A stretch of 64,000 bases of DNA from Stenotrophomonas aracearum (GCF_031834615.1 NZ_CP115543.1:3669001-3733000), one strand, 5' to 3'; positions 26,438-35,745 are shown, numbered from the stretch's first letter. The notes: generated from the sequence alone by a model not told the origin. Numbers and translations are program-made.

Positions 26438-29044
26438 ATGGACTACCGCATTGGCAAGTGTGTTCACGCTCCGAAAGCAATTTCGCCATTGGCATCTGCA
26501 GTAAAGGCGGCACTGGCCGCCGCGCTGCTGGTCAACAGCTCCGTCGCGGTGGCACAGGACAGCAGCCCTCCGGGCACTCCTGAAACATCCACCCTGGACA
26601 CGGTCTCGGTCCTCGGCAGTCGTACCAAGCCGCGAACCGTTTCATCCTCGGCAGTCCCGATCGACATCATCAGCGGCGAAGAATTCCGCAACCAGGGCGC
26701 CACCGACGCGCTCGACCAGCTCCGCGTACTGGTTCCCTCGTTCAACGTCAGCACCATTCCCATCGACGACGCCGCCAGCCTGATCCGACCGGCCAACCTG
26801 CGTGGCCTGCCGCCAGACAACACCCTGCTGCTGGTCAACGGCAAGCGCTTCCATCGCGCTGCGGTCATCACGTTCCTGGGTCACGGACTTTCCGATGGAG
26901 CGCAGGGGCCGGACCTCTCGGTGTTCCCCTCCCTCGCGCTGGAGCAGGTAGACGTGCTGCGCGACGGCGCTGCGGCGCAGTACGGCTCGGATGCGATTGC
27001 AGGGGTGATCAACTTCGGCCTGAAGAAGATCCGCGAAGGCGGCACTGCCGAAGTATTCGCCGGTCAGTTCTACAAGGGCGACGGGCTTACCACCCAGTAC
27101 TCGGCGCAGATCGGCCTGCCCCTTACCGAACGCGGCTTTGCCACCCTCACCGCCGAGTGGCGCAAGGCCGACGACACCTCGCGCAGCGTGCAGCGCGACG
27201 ACGCCGCCGCCGCCATCGCCGCCGGCTACCCGGGCGTAGGCGATCCGGCCCAGGTATGGGGCTCCCCGAAGATCGACGACGACCTGAAGCTGGTCGCCAA
27301 CCTGGGCCTCAGCACCGACGCGGTGGATTTCTACCTGTTCGGCAACTACGCCAAGCGCGACGTGGACGGCGGCTTCTACTTCCGCGACCCCACCGCGCGT
27401 TCGGGCGTGTACTCCAACGACGGCGGCGAGACACTGCTGATCGGCAACCTCACCGGCGCCGGCGCCTGCCCCACCATCGCGCTGCGCGATGGCGGCGGCA
27501 ACCTGCTGCCGTACAGCACCGTCAGCGGAGCGGTCGCCGCGCTGCCGGCCAACTGCTACACCTTCCTGTCCAGCCTGCCGGGCGGCTTCACCCCGCGCTT
27601 TGGCGGCAAGCTGGAAGACAGCTCGATCTTCGCCGGCGCCAAGGGCAACTGGGGCGACTGGTACTGGGACGTGAGCGGTTCCTGGGGTCGCAACGATATC
27701 GAGTTCATCATCTACAACACCGTCAACGCGTCACTGGGCCCGGACCAGCCCGAAGGCCTGTACTTCCGGCCCGGCGGCAACACCCAGACCGAAAAAAGCG
27801 TCAACGTGGATGTGACCCGCGACTTTGAAACCCGCTTCACCTTCCAGCCGCTGCGCCTGGCCGCCGGCGCGGAATGGCGCGAAGAGAGCTTCAAGATCAG
27901 CCCCGGCGATGGCCCCTCCACCGCCATTGGTCCACTGACCGAACAGGGCTTCGCGCTGGGCTCGAACGGTTTCAACGGCTTCAGTACCCGAACCGCCGGC
28001 ACCTTCGACCGCCGCAACTGGGCGGCCTATGCGGACCTGGAAGCGCAGGTCACCGAACGCTTCCTGCTGGCCGGTGCACTGCGCTTTGAAGACTACGACT
28101 CGTTCGGCAGCACCACCACCGGCAAGGTCACCGGGCGATTCGACTTCAACGAACACTTCGCCCTGCGCGGTGCGTACAACACCGGCTTCCGTGCGCCCAC
28201 GCCCGGCCAGGCCAACATCAGCCAGATCAGTACCGTGTTCGGCGGCACCGCGCTGGAGGACATCGCCACCCTGCCGCCGACCAATCCCATCGCGCAGCTC
28301 AAGGGCGCGCGGCCGCTGACCCCGGAGGAGTCGAAGAACGTGTCGCTGGGTGCGGTCTGGACCGAGGGCGACTGGCTGTTCACCCTGGACGGCTACCAGA
28401 TCAAGGTCGAGGACCGCATCGCACTGAGTACCAGCTTCGCGGTGACGCCGGAGGAGCGTGCGGCGCTGGTGGCGGGCGGCAGTCCCGAAGCTGCTTCGAT
28501 CTCGCAGGTGACCTACTTCGGCAATGCCTTCGACACCACCACCACCGGCGTGGACCTGGTCACCAGCTACCGCAGCGGCCACTTCGGCGGTACCACCACC
28601 TATTCGCTGGCGGCGAACTGGAACAAGACCGAGGTCGATCGCTTCGACACCGATTTCATCGACGAAGCCCGCGTGTACAAGCTGGAGAAATCGCTACCCA
28701 AGACCAAGGGCTACTTCAGCATCCATCACCAACGGCAGATCTTCAACGCCAGCCTGCGCTTCAACTATTACGGTTCCTTCTACGAAGACCACCTGGACAG
28801 CGGCGTGATTTCAGCGGCCGACGGCGGCCTGCCGATCTACGGCGGCAGCGCGTTGATCGTGGACGCCGAAGTGGGCTGGAAGTTCGACTCCGGCCTGTAC
28901 TTCAGCCTCGGCGCGCAGAACCTGTTCGACCGCGCACCGGGCAAAAACCCCTGGTCCGGCGTAGCCGGCGCGGAGTACCCGGTGCACACCCCATACGGCT
29001 TCAACGGCGGGTTCTATTACGCGCGGGTGGGTTGGAAGTTCTGA
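26438..29044 (+). CDS. TonB-dependent receptor
   Basis: An 868-residue outer-membrane receptor. The signal segment AALAAALLVNSSVAVAQ ends near residue 40, followed by a TonB-box-like TLDTVSVLGSR, the plug (LRGLPPDNTLLLVNGKR, RDGAAAQYGSDAIAGVINF) and the barrel ending in ARVGWKF. The plug motifs resemble the Caulobacter/Xanthomonas receptor group with large extracellular loops. The substrate is unknown. It is monocistronic, followed by the tmRNA gene on the other strand; the strong hairpin at 29059-29086 could stop both transcripts. Confidence 0.88.
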   Translation: MDYRIGKCVHAPKAISPLASAVKAALAAALLVNSSVAVAQDSSPPGTPETSTLDTVSVLGSRTKPRTVSSSAVPIDIISGEEFRNQGATDALDQLRVLVPSFNVSTIPIDDAASLIRPANLRGLPPDNTLLLVNGKRFHRAAVITFLGHGLSDGAQGPDLSVFPSLALEQVDVLRDGAAAQYGSDAIAGVINFGLKKIREGGTAEVFAGQFYKGDGLTTQYSAQIGLPLTERGFATLTAEWRKADDTSRSVQRDDAAAAIAAGYPGVGDPAQVWGSPKIDDDLKLVANLGLSTDAVDFYLFGNYAKRDVDGGFYFRDPTARSGVYSNDGGETLLIGNLTGAGACPTIALRDGGGNLLPYSTVSGAVAALPANCYTFLSSLPGGFTPRFGGKLEDSSIFAGAKGNWGDWYWDVSGSWGRNDIEFIIYNTVNASLGPDQPEGLYFRPGGNTQTEKSVNVDVTRDFETRFTFQPLRLAAGAEWREESFKISPGDGPSTAIGPLTEQGFALGSNGFNGFSTRTAGTFDRRNWAAYADLEAQVTERFLLAGALRFEDYDSFGSTTTGKVTGRFDFNEHFALRGAYNTGFRAPTPGQANISQISTVFGGTALEDIATLPPTNPIAQLKGARPLTPEESKNVSLGAVWTEGDWLFTLDGYQIKVEDRIALSTSFAVTPEERAALVAGGSPEAASISQVTYFGNAFDTTTTGVDLVTSYRSGHFGGTTTYSLAANWNKTEVDRFDTDFIDEARVYKLEKSLPKTKGYFSIHHQRQIFNASLRFNYYGSFYEDHLDSGVISAADGGLPIYGGSALIVDAEVGWKFDSGLYFSLGAQNLFDRAPGKNPWSGVAGAEYPVHTPYGFNGGFYYARVGWKF

Positions 29045-29052
29045 GTCTGGGC

Positions 29053-29086
29053 AAAAAGACCACCCCGCCGTTGTGGGCGGGGTGGT
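29053..29086 (-). terminator. Rho-independent terminator of the tmRNA gene
   Basis: On the minus strand an 11-base perfect stem (ACCACCCCGCC with GGCGGGGTGGT) with a six-base loop is followed by CTTTTT. It lies 35 bases after the tag stop codon and ends the tmRNA transcript. Confidence 0.85.
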
Positions 29087-29400
29087 TGCGCGTTTGGTGA
29101 TCACGTGCGCTTGCGTGAAATCAGGCGGCGAGCAGTTCTTTCTGCTCGTTCTGATCGTAGTAATCAGCATTGGCGATTACAGTTTTTGCGCCGATTACGT
29201 CGGTCGCCTCTCGGGCTGTCCACATTGACTGCTCGCCACGTCGAAACCCGTGCAGCCCCTTCAGCTGGGCACCGCGCGGGTGCACAGGTGGTGGAGCTGG
29301 CGGGAATCGAACCCGCGTCCGCAACGCATCCTCTCTGCTTCATACAGCCATAACCCGTTGCCAACGACTGCATTCGGGGGTTCTCGCCACACACGGCGAT
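29087..29400 (-). ncRNA. ssrA: Circularly permuted (two-piece) tmRNA
   Basis: tmRNA rescues stalled ribosomes and tags the product for proteolysis. Read on the minus strand, the T-arm and acceptor end come first: GCGGGTTCGATTCCCGC, then CAGCTCC-A-CCA ending at 29289. A 29-base spacer (29260-29288, with GCACC/GGTGC hairpin) follows. The second piece starts at 29259 with GGGGCTG, which pairs all 7 bases with CAGCTCC (one G-U), then CACGGGTTTCGACG. The tag frame runs from 29174 to 29121 and encodes ANADYYDQNEQKELLAA then TGA. This order, acceptor before coding part, is that of two-piece tmRNAs known from alphaproteobacteria and some other lineages. The 5' end near 29400 is approximate. Confidence 0.88.
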
Positions 29401-29434
29401 GACGTATTGAAGCGCGGTGCATTGCCTCCCGCTT

Positions 29435-30562
29435 TCAGGAATCGCTCACCGCCGGCTGACGGCGTCGACGCCCGAGCCTTTTCGCCGCCTCGCGTGCCGG
29501 CACCAGCAGCGCGATGCCCAGCACAATGCCGCCCAATCGCGCCCAGCCCGGGGCGCTGGCGAGCTGATGGATGTCATCGGGGACGACCACCACCAGCAGG
29601 ACGACCGCGAACTGGGTGCCGATGTACGCGAAGGACTTTCCGCTGTTTTCGATATGGCGGCCCGCCCAGACCCCCAGGCACAGCAGTGCCACCGCCAACG
29701 GCAGGTGGTGGTGCGAGACCACAAGTGCGCCTGCGGCGGCCAGCGCTCCCAGAGCACAACCGGCAAACCGGTGCGCGATGCGGGTGCCCACCGCGTTGCC
29801 CTCCCCGTCGAGCGATAACAACGGCACCGTCATGACCGCCATGATCGTGATCGCCGCCTGTACCAGCGTGCTTGCGCCCAGCAGCGGCGACAACAACGGC
29901 AGCACGCCCAACACGCCCCCAGCCAACAGCGCATGCGCTGCCGCCGCTTTCTGCCATCCCGGTGGTGCGTTCTCCACGGTGTCCGCGAACAGGTGCTGGG
30001 CGCCCTGGATGCGCGGCCGCACCGTCCACGCTGAGGCCAAGTTGACCAGGATACCTGCCGAGGTTCCTGCAGCCACCTCCAGCACCCGGGTCAACGCAAA
30101 CGCATGCACCGCCATCTGCGGCTGCTTGAGGCTGTCAAGCGCGACCATTGCGAAGGTGAGGCCGGTAAACAGCCACGCATGGCTGTGCCGGCGGGTGATC
30201 GCCGCGTACAGCGTAACCGTCCCCATGAACAGCAGCGCCAGCGCCACCACCACCGGCGTGTCTGCCATGCGCGTTATCAGGGCCCAACCCATCGCAGCGC
30301 CCACCGCCGTACCCAACAGCCGAAGCACGCCGCGTGACAGGGTCTCGGCCAGCTGCGTGCGCATCACCATGAAGCCGGTGAACGCGGCCCAGCCTATGTT
30401 GGTCGCACCGATGGCATGTGCAATCACGATGGCGAGCAACACCGAAAGCAGTGCTTCCATCTCGTCCAGTCCACGCTGGCGCCAGCGCGCGCGCGAGCCC
30501 AGCTCGCGCGCCATGGCACCCAGCAATGACGCGGCGCTATGCGCGACCCTGGCGGTGCGCAT
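29435..30562 (-). CDS. FUSC family inner-membrane protein
   Basis: A 375-residue integral membrane protein of the fusaric acid resistance / aromatic acid exporter-like group. Two blocks of about five to six hydrophobic helices (50-160 and 215-345) carry GWAAFTGFMVM and the repeat-like LVQAAITIMAVM. It lacks the long cytoplasmic domain of full-length YccS/AaeB proteins. Substrate unknown. Its stop lies 35 bases before the tmRNA gene on the same strand, so the tmRNA promoter may sit inside its 3' end. Confidence 0.75.
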   Translation of the reverse strand: MRTARVAHSAASLLGAMARELGSRARWRQRGLDEMEALLSVLLAIVIAHAIGATNIGWAAFTGFMVMRTQLAETLSRGVLRLLGTAVGAAMGWALITRMADTPVVVALALLFMGTVTLYAAITRRHSHAWLFTGLTFAMVALDSLKQPQMAVHAFALTRVLEVAAGTSAGILVNLASAWTVRPRIQGAQHLFADTVENAPPGWQKAAAAHALLAGGVLGVLPLLSPLLGASTLVQAAITIMAVMTVPLLSLDGEGNAVGTRIAHRFAGCALGALAAAGALVVSHHHLPLAVALLCLGVWAGRHIENSGKSFAYIGTQFAVVLLVVVVPDDIHQLASAPGWARLGGIVLGIALLVPAREAAKRLGRRRRQPAVSDS

Positions 30563-30885
30563 GGCGGTGAGCGATCACAACAAGGTGGACGCGGAACCAG
30601 TGCATACCGATCAGCCTGCCTGAAGGGTCGTGTGCCGTGATCCCAGTATCGCGCAACGCAGCCCGCCCCGGTGGCCCGGCGCCATTGCTGCCTGATCGGC
30701 AACACCGTGTGCCCCCGCGCGGATCTACTGCCCGCTGCCCGGCTTTCCTACGCTGATCCTGCACGGCCATTCCACCGCGCCTGCACGGCGACTCCCCCCT
30801 GCCCGGCAACGCCTCTCCAGTTCCGCCCCGCGCAGCGCCAGCCACGCATTCCTGCCAGCCCGCCCCTTTCCCAGGAGATTCCCTC
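30563..30885. other. Divergent intergenic region
   Basis: This 323-base stretch lies between the divergent FUSC and metallo-hydrolase genes and must hold both promoters. AGGAGA stands at its right end as the ribosome site of the hydrolase. I see no gene or clear operator in it. Confidence 0.5.
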
Positions 30886-31806
30886 ATGTTCAGTCTTGAT
30901 GAAACCGTAGCTCCACCGGCCCCCGCGCTCGACGAACTGGTTCCCTCGCGTTACGCACTCAAGGTCGGCGATATCGACGTACTGGTGGTCAGCGACGGCG
31001 TGCTGCCGCTGCCCACCCAGATGCTGGGCCACAACGTTTCGGCCGCCGAGCGCGCGCCGTGGTTCAAGGACATGTACCTGCCGCCGGACGCGCTGGACTG
31101 GGCCCTGAACGTGATGGTGGTGCGCAGTGGCGACCGCAACATCCTGATCGACGCCGGTCTCGGCATGGACCCCGATCTGAACCTGCCACGTGCCGGCCAG
31201 CTGATCCGCCGCCCGGGCGCATCCGGCATCGACCTGCGCGAGATCACCGACGTGGTGATCACCCACCTGCACATGGACCACATCGGTGGCCTGCTGGTGG
31301 ACGGCGTAAGGGAGCAGCTGCGCCCCGACCTGCGCATCCACGTCGCTGCTTCCGAAGTTGAATTCTGGAAGTCGCCGGACTTCACCCGCACCAACATGCC
31401 CCCGGGCTTCCCGGATGCGCTGCGCGCCACCGCCACCCAGTTCCTGGCCGAGTACGGCAGCCAGGTGCACACATTCGAAGATGCGCAGGAGATTGCACCG
31501 GGCGTCACCGCGCGTCGCACCGGCGGCCACACTCCCGGCCACAGCGTGGTGCGGCTGAGCTCGAGGGGCGAAGCGCTCACCTTTGCCGGCGATGCCATCT
31601 TCGCGGTCGGCTTCGAACAGCCCAACTGGCACAACGGCTTCGAACATGACCCCGAAGGCGCCGCCCAGGTGCGCATCGCCCTGCTCAACGAACTGGCCGG
31701 CACCGGCGAAATGCTGGTCGCCACCCATCTGCCGTTCCCCTCGGTGGGCCGCGTCTCCGCCGACGGCGACGCGTTCCGCTGGGTGCCGGTGTTCTGGGAC
31801 TTCTGA
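30886..31806 (+). CDS. MBL-fold metallo-hydrolase
   Basis: A 306-residue metallo-beta-lactamase-fold hydrolase. The zinc motif THLHMDHIGG is complete, with a later histidine in TGGHTPGHSV, the aspartate in FAGDAIF and a final ATHLPF. It resembles quorum-quenching lactonases and other MBL esterases, but the substrate is not assigned. No signal peptide. AGGAGA precedes the ATG. The downstream chloroperoxidase-like gene follows by 45 bases and is likely cotranscribed. Confidence 0.85.
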   Translation: MFSLDETVAPPAPALDELVPSRYALKVGDIDVLVVSDGVLPLPTQMLGHNVSAAERAPWFKDMYLPPDALDWALNVMVVRSGDRNILIDAGLGMDPDLNLPRAGQLIRRPGASGIDLREITDVVITHLHMDHIGGLLVDGVREQLRPDLRIHVAASEVEFWKSPDFTRTNMPPGFPDALRATATQFLAEYGSQVHTFEDAQEIAPGVTARRTGGHTPGHSVVRLSSRGEALTFAGDAIFAVGFEQPNWHNGFEHDPEGAAQVRIALLNELAGTGEMLVATHLPFPSVGRVSADGDAFRWVPVFWDF

Positions 31807-31851
31807 GCCCTACCCCACGTCGTTCCCCTTTCCTTCGCAGGAGATAGAACA

Positions 31852-32802
31852 ATGAACACGATCACCCGCACCCTCGCCGCCACCGCCCTTGCCGTGGCCG
31901 TCCAGGGCGGCAGCGCTGCGGACGCCGCCAACCCGACGCGCCCGGCGCCGGTTGCCACCGCACACACCCCCAGCACCATCACCACCGCCGATGGCGTGCA
32001 GCTGTATTACAAGGACTGGGGCCCGAAAGACGGTCCGGTGGTGACCTTCAGCCACGGCTGGCCGCTGGACTCGGACAGCTGGGACCCGCAGATGATGTTC
32101 CTGGCCAGCAAGGGCTTCCGCGTCGTCGCGCACGACCGCCGCGGCCACGGTCGCTCCAGCCAGCCGTGGGACGGCAACGACATGGACCACTACGCCGACG
32201 ACCTGGCCACGGTGATCAACACCCTCGGCCTGAAGGACGTCACCCTGGTGGGCTTCTCCACTGGCGGCGGTGAAGTGGCGCGCTACATCGGCCGCTACGG
32301 CACCGACCGCGTAAAGAAGGCCGTGCTGATCAGCGCGGTGCCGCCCTTCATGCTCAAAACCGCCGACAACCCGGGCGGCGTACCGATCGAGGTCTTCGAC
32401 GGCATGCGCACTGGCCAGCTGGAGAACCGCTCGCAGCTGTTCAAGGATGTTCCCAGCGGCCCGTTCTACGGCTACAACCGCCCGGGCGCAAAACCGAACC
32501 AGGCGTTGATCGATGCCTGGTGGGCGCAGGGCATGGCCGGCGGTTTGAAGAACACCTACGACTCGGTTGCCGCGTTCTCCGCCACCGACTTCCGCGAGGA
32601 CCTGAAGCGCTTCAACGTGCCCACACTGATCATCCATGGCGACGATGACCAGGTGGTGCCGATCGACGTGGGTGGCCGGCAGTCGGCCAAGCTGATCAAG
32701 GGTGCGAGGCTGATCGAGTATCCCGGTGCGCCGCATGGCCTGACCGAGACGCACAAGGACAAGGTCAATCAGGATCTGCTGGCGTTCCTGCAGGAGAAGT
32801 GA
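31852..32802 (+). CDS. Secreted alpha/beta hydrolase, non-heme chloroperoxidase-like
   Basis: A 316-residue hydrolase with an N-terminal signal peptide ([19 protein letters not shown]). The nucleophile elbow GFSTGGGE, the acid in HGDDDQVVP and the histidine in [10 protein letters not shown] form the triad, and [10 protein letters not shown] near the N-terminus gives the oxyanion hole. These are the marks of cofactor-free haloperoxidases and arylesterases. It would act in the periplasm. AGGAGA stands before the ATG. It is the last gene before the accessory region. Confidence 0.88.
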   Translation: MNTITRTLAATALAVAVQGGSAADAANPTRPAPVATAHTPSTITTADGVQLYYKDWGPKDGPVVTFSHGWPLDSDSWDPQMMFLASKGFRVVAHDRRGHGRSSQPWDGNDMDHYADDLATVINTLGLKDVTLVGFSTGGGEVARYIGRYGTDRVKKAVLISAVPPFMLKTADNPGGVPIEVFDGMRTGQLENRSQLFKDVPSGPFYGYNRPGAKPNQALIDAWWAQGMAGGLKNTYDSVAAFSATDFREDLKRFNVPTLIIHGDDDQVVPIDVGGRQSAKLIKGARLIEYPGAPHGLTETHKDKVNQDLLAFLQEK

Positions 32803-32953
32803 CGGCCGCACTGCCCTACGTTCCAACGGCTGATCGAGGCGTCGGACCGCCATTCCGGCGCCTCATTTGCTTACCTTGCAGCGGGCGGAACGCCTATGGC
32901 TGCCTCGACACGCGCATCCCAGAGTGACCCGACAACTTTACGCCGGGGGTACG

Positions 32954-33901
32954 ATGGAAGGCATGACTCAGTTCCGCATCACCTACGACGGTCCAGCGCT
33001 GGCCACACATCAGATGGATGCACGGGAACTGGCACCCGCATTGATGGCCATGGCGGACCTGCTCGACTGCAGCGTTCGCGCACTCCATGCTGATCGCGCC
33101 AAAGCGCAGATCAATGTGAAGGGATCCTTCAAGACCGGCAGCTTCAGTGTCGACTTCACTACCTCGGTCAGCTTCATGCAGGCGGCGAAGGACATTTTTG
33201 TTGGTGATGGCGTCACCGCCATTGCGAACGCAACAGCCGTACTCACAGCACTGGGGTTTGCCGCCAAGGCTGGCTACTCCGGCGTAGCCCAGGTGCTTCA
33301 ATGGCTGCGTGGCCGCCGGATCACCGACGTACAGATGACCGAAGAGGGACGGGTCCGGCTTCATGCTGACAAAGACACAGTAGTAGTCGATTACCCCGTC
33401 CTGGTCCTGCTCCGGGACATTCCGGTCCGCCAAGCCTTCGACCGAACTCTCGCGCCCCTGGACCGAGACGGAATCGACACCTTTGCCGCGGGCGACGACA
33501 GTTCGTTCGCGGTCATCGTTCGCGAGCACGAACGCCGCTTCTTCTGTGCTCCCACCGCCGATGACGAGCTACTGCTGGAGGACACCTGCAGAATGGCGTT
33601 TTCCATCGTGTCGCTGGCCTTCAAGGAAGACAACAAGTGGCGGCTTTCAGATGGCAACCACACCATCAGCGCCAGGATCTCCGACGAGCGGTTCCACTCT
33701 TCCGTCGACGCCAATGAATCATCCTTCTCGAAGGGCGACGTGTTGATCTGCGAGGTAAAGGTCACCCAATGGCACACACCGAACGGTGCCAAGACCGACT
33801 ATGAGGTGACCCGGGTCATCGAGCATCGCCGCGCCGCGTGCCAGATTTCACTTCCGGGCATGCAGCGGATCTCCAATCGGGTGGAGGCGAACTCGCTGTG
33901 A
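32954..33901 (+). CDS. Uncharacterised protein, family member 1 of 2 in this window
   Basis: A protein of about 315 residues; the start is the ATG at 32954 or 32963, the latter after GGAAGG. I do not recognise a domain. The N-terminal part (TYDGPALATHQMDARELAPA, then a GSFKTGSFSVDF motif) is followed by a weakly hydrophobic stretch near residue 95-120. The last 100 residues align by eye with the protein at 49015-49908: KW then G-x-x-ISA, D-x-x-F, a GD-x-L step, and Y-x-V-x-x-V near the end. It is the first gene of the accessory region and has no evident partner gene. Confidence 0.7.
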   Translation: MEGMTQFRITYDGPALATHQMDARELAPALMAMADLLDCSVRALHADRAKAQINVKGSFKTGSFSVDFTTSVSFMQAAKDIFVGDGVTAIANATAVLTALGFAAKAGYSGVAQVLQWLRGRRITDVQMTEEGRVRLHADKDTVVVDYPVLVLLRDIPVRQAFDRTLAPLDRDGIDTFAAGDDSSFAVIVREHERRFFCAPTADDELLLEDTCRMAFSIVSLAFKEDNKWRLSDGNHTISARISDERFHSSVDANESSFSKGDVLICEVKVTQWHTPNGAKTDYEVTRVIEHRRAACQISLPGMQRISNRVEANSL

Positions 33902-33934
33902 CTGGGCCGAGCTTTCTCTAGAGCCGCCTCTTCC

Positions 33935-34465
33935 TCATCCTCCGGACCACGATGCGGCATCACGAGGCAACTGCTGATGCGGATCATAGGCGCTCAGCGA
34001 ATCTGCGGAGAGAGTGCTCGAGTTAAAGAGGACAAGGTTCGTTCCCCCGGCATGAAGCATCGATGGAAAAAGTATGCCGGCTGCACCGGCATCAAGAGCC
34101 AGGTCTCCCAGAACCCAGCTGGGCGGCTCTACTCGTGCATCAAAGGCCAATTGCCGCCAGTTGCATCCGTACTCCGCCCAGATGGGATCCCAACTATGGG
34201 CTGCATACCCTGACGAAAAGTCGACTACCCGAAGTCTGCGGACCAAGAACGTAGTAATCGTGCCAGGGGGCAACAGGCGGGCGTGCTGGCGGTACTCTTC
34301 CAACGCGGTTTCGACCGTCTGGGAGAGATAGAGCGCCTCCAACCCGGGACGGTTGAATCGTCCGCCTTTCAGCGCGGCTCCCGCACCCGAAGTCGGTGCG
34401 TGCGACCAGCGTGGCGTGATGACGCGGTAGAGCGCCTCTTCGTCACTCAGGTCGCGCAGAATCAT
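33935..34465 (-). CDS. RES-domain toxin (NAD-consuming)
   Basis: A 176-residue RES domain protein. RES toxins degrade NAD+ and are neutralised by an Xre/MbcA-ParS antitoxin. The signature positions are visible: LYRVITPRW near the N-terminus, the GGRFNRPGLEALYLS block, an E in TALEEYRQH, and AGILFPSMLHAGGTNLVLF with the serine. Its ATG overlaps the antitoxin stop by 4 bases, the usual antitoxin-first order. The length is normal for the family and no lesion is seen. Confidence 0.88.
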   Translation of the reverse strand: MILRDLSDEEALYRVITPRWSHAPTSGAGAALKGGRFNRPGLEALYLSQTVETALEEYRQHARLLPPGTITTFLVRRLRVVDFSSGYAAHSWDPIWAEYGCNWRQLAFDARVEPPSWVLGDLALDAGAAGILFPSMLHAGGTNLVLFNSSTLSADSLSAYDPHQQLPRDAASWSGG

Positions 34466-34842
34466 CCGGTGGCACCGCCGGCCATGGACTCAATGTAGTC
34501 GACTACGACTTGGGACTTGCCTGCTCGCACGAGCGCATCTGGCGTCAGGTAGTCAAATTCCTGGAGCGGCTCATTCATGAACCAGAAAATCGCGCGAGTG
34601 CGGTCACCAGCAGCTGCGTCTTCGGCGGCCGCCAACACCCGCAGAACCTCTCTAAGGTATTGCTGCAGGCTTTCGTTCTGGGGACGAGCAGCAGGAGTGT
34701 TGCGGCTGACGCGCGCGCGCTCCGCCAGACTCTGGATCTGCAAGCCCAATGCAGCACCTACCCGTCTCGGCGAAAGGTAGGCATGGTCGGGCTCGCGAAA
34801 CGCCTCAGCAAGGCTAGCCAAGGGTGCCACTACGACGCTCAT
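34462..34842 (-). CDS. Xre/MbcA/ParS antitoxin of the RES toxin
   Basis: A 126-residue antitoxin. The N-terminal half has an HTH-like helix set (VGAALGLQIQSLAERARVSRN), and the C-terminal toxin-binding half contains RAIFWFMNEPL and the DYLTPDALVRAG turn, typical of the DUF2384 family. I chose the ATG at 34842 with GGAG 8 bases upstream; a GTG at 34851 is possible. A palindrome at 34864-34882 lies just before it and is a likely autoregulatory site. Confidence 0.87.
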   Translation of the reverse strand: MSVVVAPLASLAEAFREPDHAYLSPRRVGAALGLQIQSLAERARVSRNTPAARPQNESLQQYLREVLRVLAAAEDAAAGDRTRAIFWFMNEPLQEFDYLTPDALVRAGKSQVVVDYIESMAGGATG

Positions 34843-34863
34843 CTTGCGCACTCCACTTCCGAT

Positions 34864-34882
34864 CGTGCACTAATGATGCACG
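34864..34882. promoter_or_regulatory. Operator palindrome of the RES/Xre operon
   Basis: CGTGCA-CTAATGA-TGCACG is a perfect 6-base inverted repeat 22 bases before the antitoxin start. A further TTGCAC half-site lies at about 34888. The place suits autorepression by the antitoxin. Confidence 0.55.
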
Positions 34883-34998
34883 TTTTTTGCACCTTGCGCA
34901 ACTCCGTCAGGTGGGCGGCTCGGCCCAATCCCGCACCGGGCTGTCGCCACTTGCCCCCGGCGAAACCCGCAATCTGCGGGCTTCGCCGTGCTCCGAGG

Positions 34999-35481
34999 CT
35001 AGTGCACGCAGTCCGATGCGGCCTTGATCGCTTCGGCCACCGGGTCCGGTGTCTGAGGAATGGCGGCAATATCAACGATCGATATCAGCCCTAGCAGATT
35101 CCTCACGCTCAGATCCTCCACCGAGCCGGGGCAGCGGTCCAGGATGTCGACGAGCGCCAGCAACTCAACCACGCTCAGGTCGAAGACTCGCAGTAGTCGC
35201 CGGATGACGCTGAAGAGCTCCTTCCTCGAAACGTCGTCGGGCCCCAGCAGGCGGTTCACGAAGGTGCCGGGCAACTCCGGGTGAACATCGCGGGTGGCGG
35301 AAATCGCACGCAGCACCGCGCCCATCGTGAGTGACTCGAAGGGCTCCTGGATGGCGTTGAGGTGCTTCTCAAGCGTGCACCACTGAGGGTTTCCCCAATC
35401 CAGCGTACCGGCGATGTAGCTGAAGTAGGAGACGAAATTGACGGTGGTGCGCTCGGGCGCGCCTAGGGATTCAGATGACAT
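34999..35481 (-). CDS. Uncharacterised small protein behind structured leader A
   Basis: A 160-residue protein of unknown function. The ATG at 35481 has GAGGAG 7 bases upstream. The N-terminal 45 residues (VSYFSYIAGTLDWGNPQW, then FESLTMGAVLRAI) align by eye with the 70-residue protein at 51227-51439, keeping the spacing of the D/E-W and W residues. The rest is helical, with a leucine-rich segment near residue 110-150. It follows directly a leader of about 260 bases that is shared with the other gene. Cytoplasmic, no signal or membrane segment. Confidence 0.65.
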   Translation of the reverse strand: MSSESLGAPERTTVNFVSYFSYIAGTLDWGNPQWCTLEKHLNAIQEPFESLTMGAVLRAISATRDVHPELPGTFVNRLLGPDDVSRKELFSVIRRLLRVFDLSVVELLALVDILDRCPGSVEDLSVRNLLGLISIVDIAAIPQTPDPVAEAIKAASDCVH

Positions 35482-35745
35482 GGCGGAACTCCTCAATTGA
35501 TCATCAAGGTCCGCCGCCCCGCTGCAAAACGAGGTGGCGGACGGTGCACGGTTTGCAGACCGGATTGAGGCCACCGGCAGGCCTTTCAGCCTCCGCACAC
35601 CGCCCGCCATATAACTGGCAAGCGACCGCCCATCGTCGATGCAGCGGGCCAAAAAGGAAAGGGCCATGCATCGAACGATGGGCGCTGGTGCGCCTCAAAA
35701 CAGAACGGGCTGCAAATCCCGGTCGCCGATTGTGCGGCGACAGTG
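35482..35745 (-). ncRNA. Structured leader element A
   Basis: Read on the minus strand this stretch forms three hairpins. Hairpin 1 at 35741-35722 pairs GTCGCCG with CGGCGAC. Hairpin 2 at 35684-35627 pairs CGCCCATCG with CGATGGGCG and continues with TCGATGCA/TGCATCGA, enclosing a pyrimidine loop CCCTTTCCTTTTTGG. Hairpin 3 at 35609-35535 pairs TGGCGGGCGGTG with CACCGTCCGCCA. The same order, spacing and loop occur in element B at 50970-51226 with changed but still paired stems. It ends at the ribosome site of the gene at 35481. Short protein-like frames across it are by-products of this conservation. Confidence 0.7.

Noticed and set aside
29121..29324. A 67-codon protein gene on the minus strand
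   Set aside because: The frame is the permuted tmRNA read through; only its last 17 codons are translated, as the tag.
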